Source of the DNA: an uncultured Brachyspira sp.
GTDB lineage: Bacteria > Spirochaetota > Brachyspiria > Brachyspirales > Brachyspiraceae
Direction: 5' to 3'
Assembly: GCF_934747485.1 (NCBI RefSeq)
Contig: NZ_CAKVGN010000024.1
Span: 1-36,264, forward strand
Length of the DNA: 36,264 nt
This document shows positions 35,086 through 36,264 of the stretch, in pieces; the stretch's first letter is position 1, and every line of letters starts with the position of its first letter. The notes beneath the pieces are model-generated. The model was given only the letters and a program-made list of their open reading frames with translations, made no database searches and was not told the DNA's origin. A program made the position numbers and the translations under genes.

Positions 35086-35418
35086 TTATTTTTCAAGAAT
35101 TTTATTTACAGCATTAGAATACTCTTTCCAATGTTCTTTCGATTTTTCTAATACTTTCAAACCATCTTTTGTTATTAAATAATATTTTCTAGGCTTTTCT
35201 TCATTTGTTTTCCATTCACTTTTTAAAAGACCTTGATTTTCTAATCTTCTTAAAAGCGGATATAAAGTATTAGACTCTATTGCTATCCCATTTTCTTTTA
35301 ATTTGCTTATTAAGCTGTAGCCATATTCTTCATTTTTAAGCTGACTTAATACAACCATTATTAAAGTACCCCTTCTTAATTCTTGCACCAAAGTAGAAAT
35401 TAAATCATCATTATTCAA
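35086..35418 (-). CDS. PadR-family transcriptional repressor
   Basis: 110 aa. Winged-helix domain with RRGTLIMVVLSQLKNEEYGY, SNTLYPLLRRLENQGLL and RKYYLITKDGLKVLE, then a C-terminal dimer helix. I chose TTG 35418 because AAGGAG sits 6 nt upstream; the frame stays open to 35463, but that would place the start inside the operator. It is expected to repress its own operon by binding the dyad at 35445-35467. The inducer is not known. Confidence 0.9.
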   Translation of the reverse strand: MNNDDLISTLVQELRRGTLIMVVLSQLKNEEYGYSLISKLKENGIAIESNTLYPLLRRLENQGLLKSEWKTNEEKPRKYYLITKDGLKVLEKSKEHWKEYSNAVNKILEK

Positions 35419-35444
35419 TCGCCGCTCCTTATTATTTAATACGC

Positions 35445-35493
35445 TATAGTGTGTTATACACAATATAGTACATCACATATATAGAATTGTCAA
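35445..35493 (-). promoter_or_regulatory. padR promoter with operator-like dyad
   Basis: On the minus strand TTGACA (35488-35493), 17 nt, TACTAT (35465-35470). The dyad TATA-N-TGTGT-NNN-ACACA-N-TATA (35445-35467) overlaps the -10 and start region. A 23-bp near-palindrome here fits autorepression by a PadR dimer. Confidence 0.7.
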
Positions 35494-35649
35494 GTGAAAA
35501 GATAATTATTTTTTAATATTTGAATAGAATAATGATTATTAGCAACACAAGCACTTACAAATAGTCAACTATACGTACGGCTGATTAAGAAATATCAAAC
35601 AAAAAAATAAATTAGTTGCTTAATATGAAATATAAATTATACTATAAGT

Positions 35650-36201
35650 ATGTATATAAGAGAATTAATTATAATAAATTATAAAAATATAAAAAATGTA
35701 AAAATTGATTTACAACATAAATATTCTATGATTTACCTAACAGGTGAAAATGGAATAGGAAAATCAAATATCATAGACATAATATTTAAATTATTTACAT
35801 ACAAAAAAAATTTATTTGAAAAAGAAGACTTCTATAAAAATGAAGAAAAAATTGAAATAGAAATAAAACTTGAATTAGATACTGATGAAATATTTAAAGA
35901 TTATATTTATAGAGATGATAATAAGTATTTTATGAAAGTAGTATATAAACAATATAGTAATAATGATGAATATGAATGGTTTTATAAAAATCTTACAGAA
36001 GAATATAAGCTACATAATAATATATTAACCAATTTTATCTGCTATAAATATACTCCAAAAGAATTTGATAATAATTTCATGTTTAACAAATCAAATAGAA
36101 TAGGAAAATTTATATCAAAAATAATAGAAAATCAAATAAAAAAATATCAAAATGATGATAACAAATTACAAAAATTATTAAAAGAAAAGGGGCTGTCCTA
36201 G
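35650..36201 (+). pseudogene. AAA ATPase (SMC/OLD-like), 3' part cut off by an insertion sequence
   Basis: The reading frame has 183 codons. The start looks like an SMC/ABC-type ATPase: RELIIINYKNIKNVKIDLQ, then Walker A GENGIGKSN at residues 32-40. Such ATPases continue for at least 300 aa, with signature, Walker B and often TOPRIM or nuclease domains that are absent here. Codons up to about residue 180 (LQKLLKEK) look native, but the last residues (GLS and TAG) come from the IS end at 36189. Many AAA-OLD-type ATPases belong to phage defence, but the type cannot be told from this fragment. No clear ribosome site before ATG 35650. Confidence 0.75.
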
Positions 36202-36264
36202 ATAACTGAAATTTGTTAAAATTTAAGTATGAAACGCAGTAAATTAAGTAAAGATAAACAATTA
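36189..36264 (+). mobile_element. Left end of an insertion sequence
   Basis: Starting with GGGGCTGTCC (36189-36198), typical of the terminal inverted repeat of several IS5-like and related elements, the sequence runs through a short A/T-rich leader to a transposase-like start at 36229. The element continues beyond the window, so right end, target duplication and family cannot be fixed. Confidence 0.65.
36229..36264 (+). CDS. Transposase, 5' end only
   Basis: Twelve codons, MKRSKLSKDKQL, begin 40 bp inside the IS end and run off the window. The position and basic start fit an IS transposase. A longer read would settle the family. Confidence 0.5.
   Translation, partial: MKRSKLSKDKQL

Overview
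The window is very AT-rich and reads as chromosome of a spirochete, most likely Brachyspira. The evidence is the extreme A/T codon bias, a chemotaxis operon with CheD plus a separate CheX, an MptE-like/Maf flagellin-glycosylation-type protein, PEGA-domain envelope proteins and many short lipoproteins. The genus is an inference from gene content and style, not from a database match. No tRNA, rRNA or CRISPR array was seen. Many promoters fit the sigma70 pattern closely (TTGACA, 16-17 nt, TATAAT).

Layout. 1-2.5 kb (+): a PLP aminotransferase and an M29 aminopeptidase, closed by a hairpin shared with convergent adk. 2.6-9.25 kb (-): adk, a PEGA-domain envelope protein, an exported protein of unknown function, an MptE-like protein and ispA. 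9.46-11.3 kb (+): an Asn-rich GerMN-domain membrane protein. 11.3-11.76 kb (-): a lipoprotein gene whose start is out of frame because of an A7 run. 11.9-15.28 kb (-): rpmH-rnpA-yidD-yidC-jag, with its own promoter and terminator. rpmH is only 47 codons and overlaps rnpA by 8 nt. 15.66-24.37 kb (-): a nine-gene chemotaxis operon, in transcription order MCP-like protein, STAS, cheY, cheA, cheW, cheR, cheD, cheB, then a catalytically degenerate nucleotidyltransferase-like protein. 24.7-26.1 kb: an orphan polytopic membrane protein and a lipoprotein, beside a decayed coding remnant. 26.3-30.1 kb (+): cheX, a lipoprotein amidase, a CorC/HlyC-type protein and a CapA-type lipoprotein, behind one promoter. 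30.1-30.4 kb: a structured, repeat-like intergenic element. 30.4-33.9 kb (-): a family 9 glycosyltransferase, an AI-2E-family permease, mazG and a small membrane protein. 34.1-35.5 kb (-): a PadR repressor with a HAAS-type membrane partner and an operator-like dyad. 35.65 kb to the end (+): an AAA ATPase gene cut off by the left end of an insertion sequence whose transposase runs out of the window.

How the genes work together. The chemotaxis genes form one adaptation and signalling set: CheA/CheW/CheY core, CheR/CheB/CheD adaptation, and CheX as phosphatase from the other operon. The MCP-like protein and CheD end in the same short peptide pattern (D-I/F-T-L-F), which suggests a shared docking motif. 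The rpmH operon joins ribosome, RNase P and membrane-insertion functions, as in many bacteria. The most unusual items are the dead nucleotidyltransferase-like protein in the chemotaxis operon, the shared C-terminal tail, and a 40-bp motif found twice at the same distance upstream of two strong promoters.
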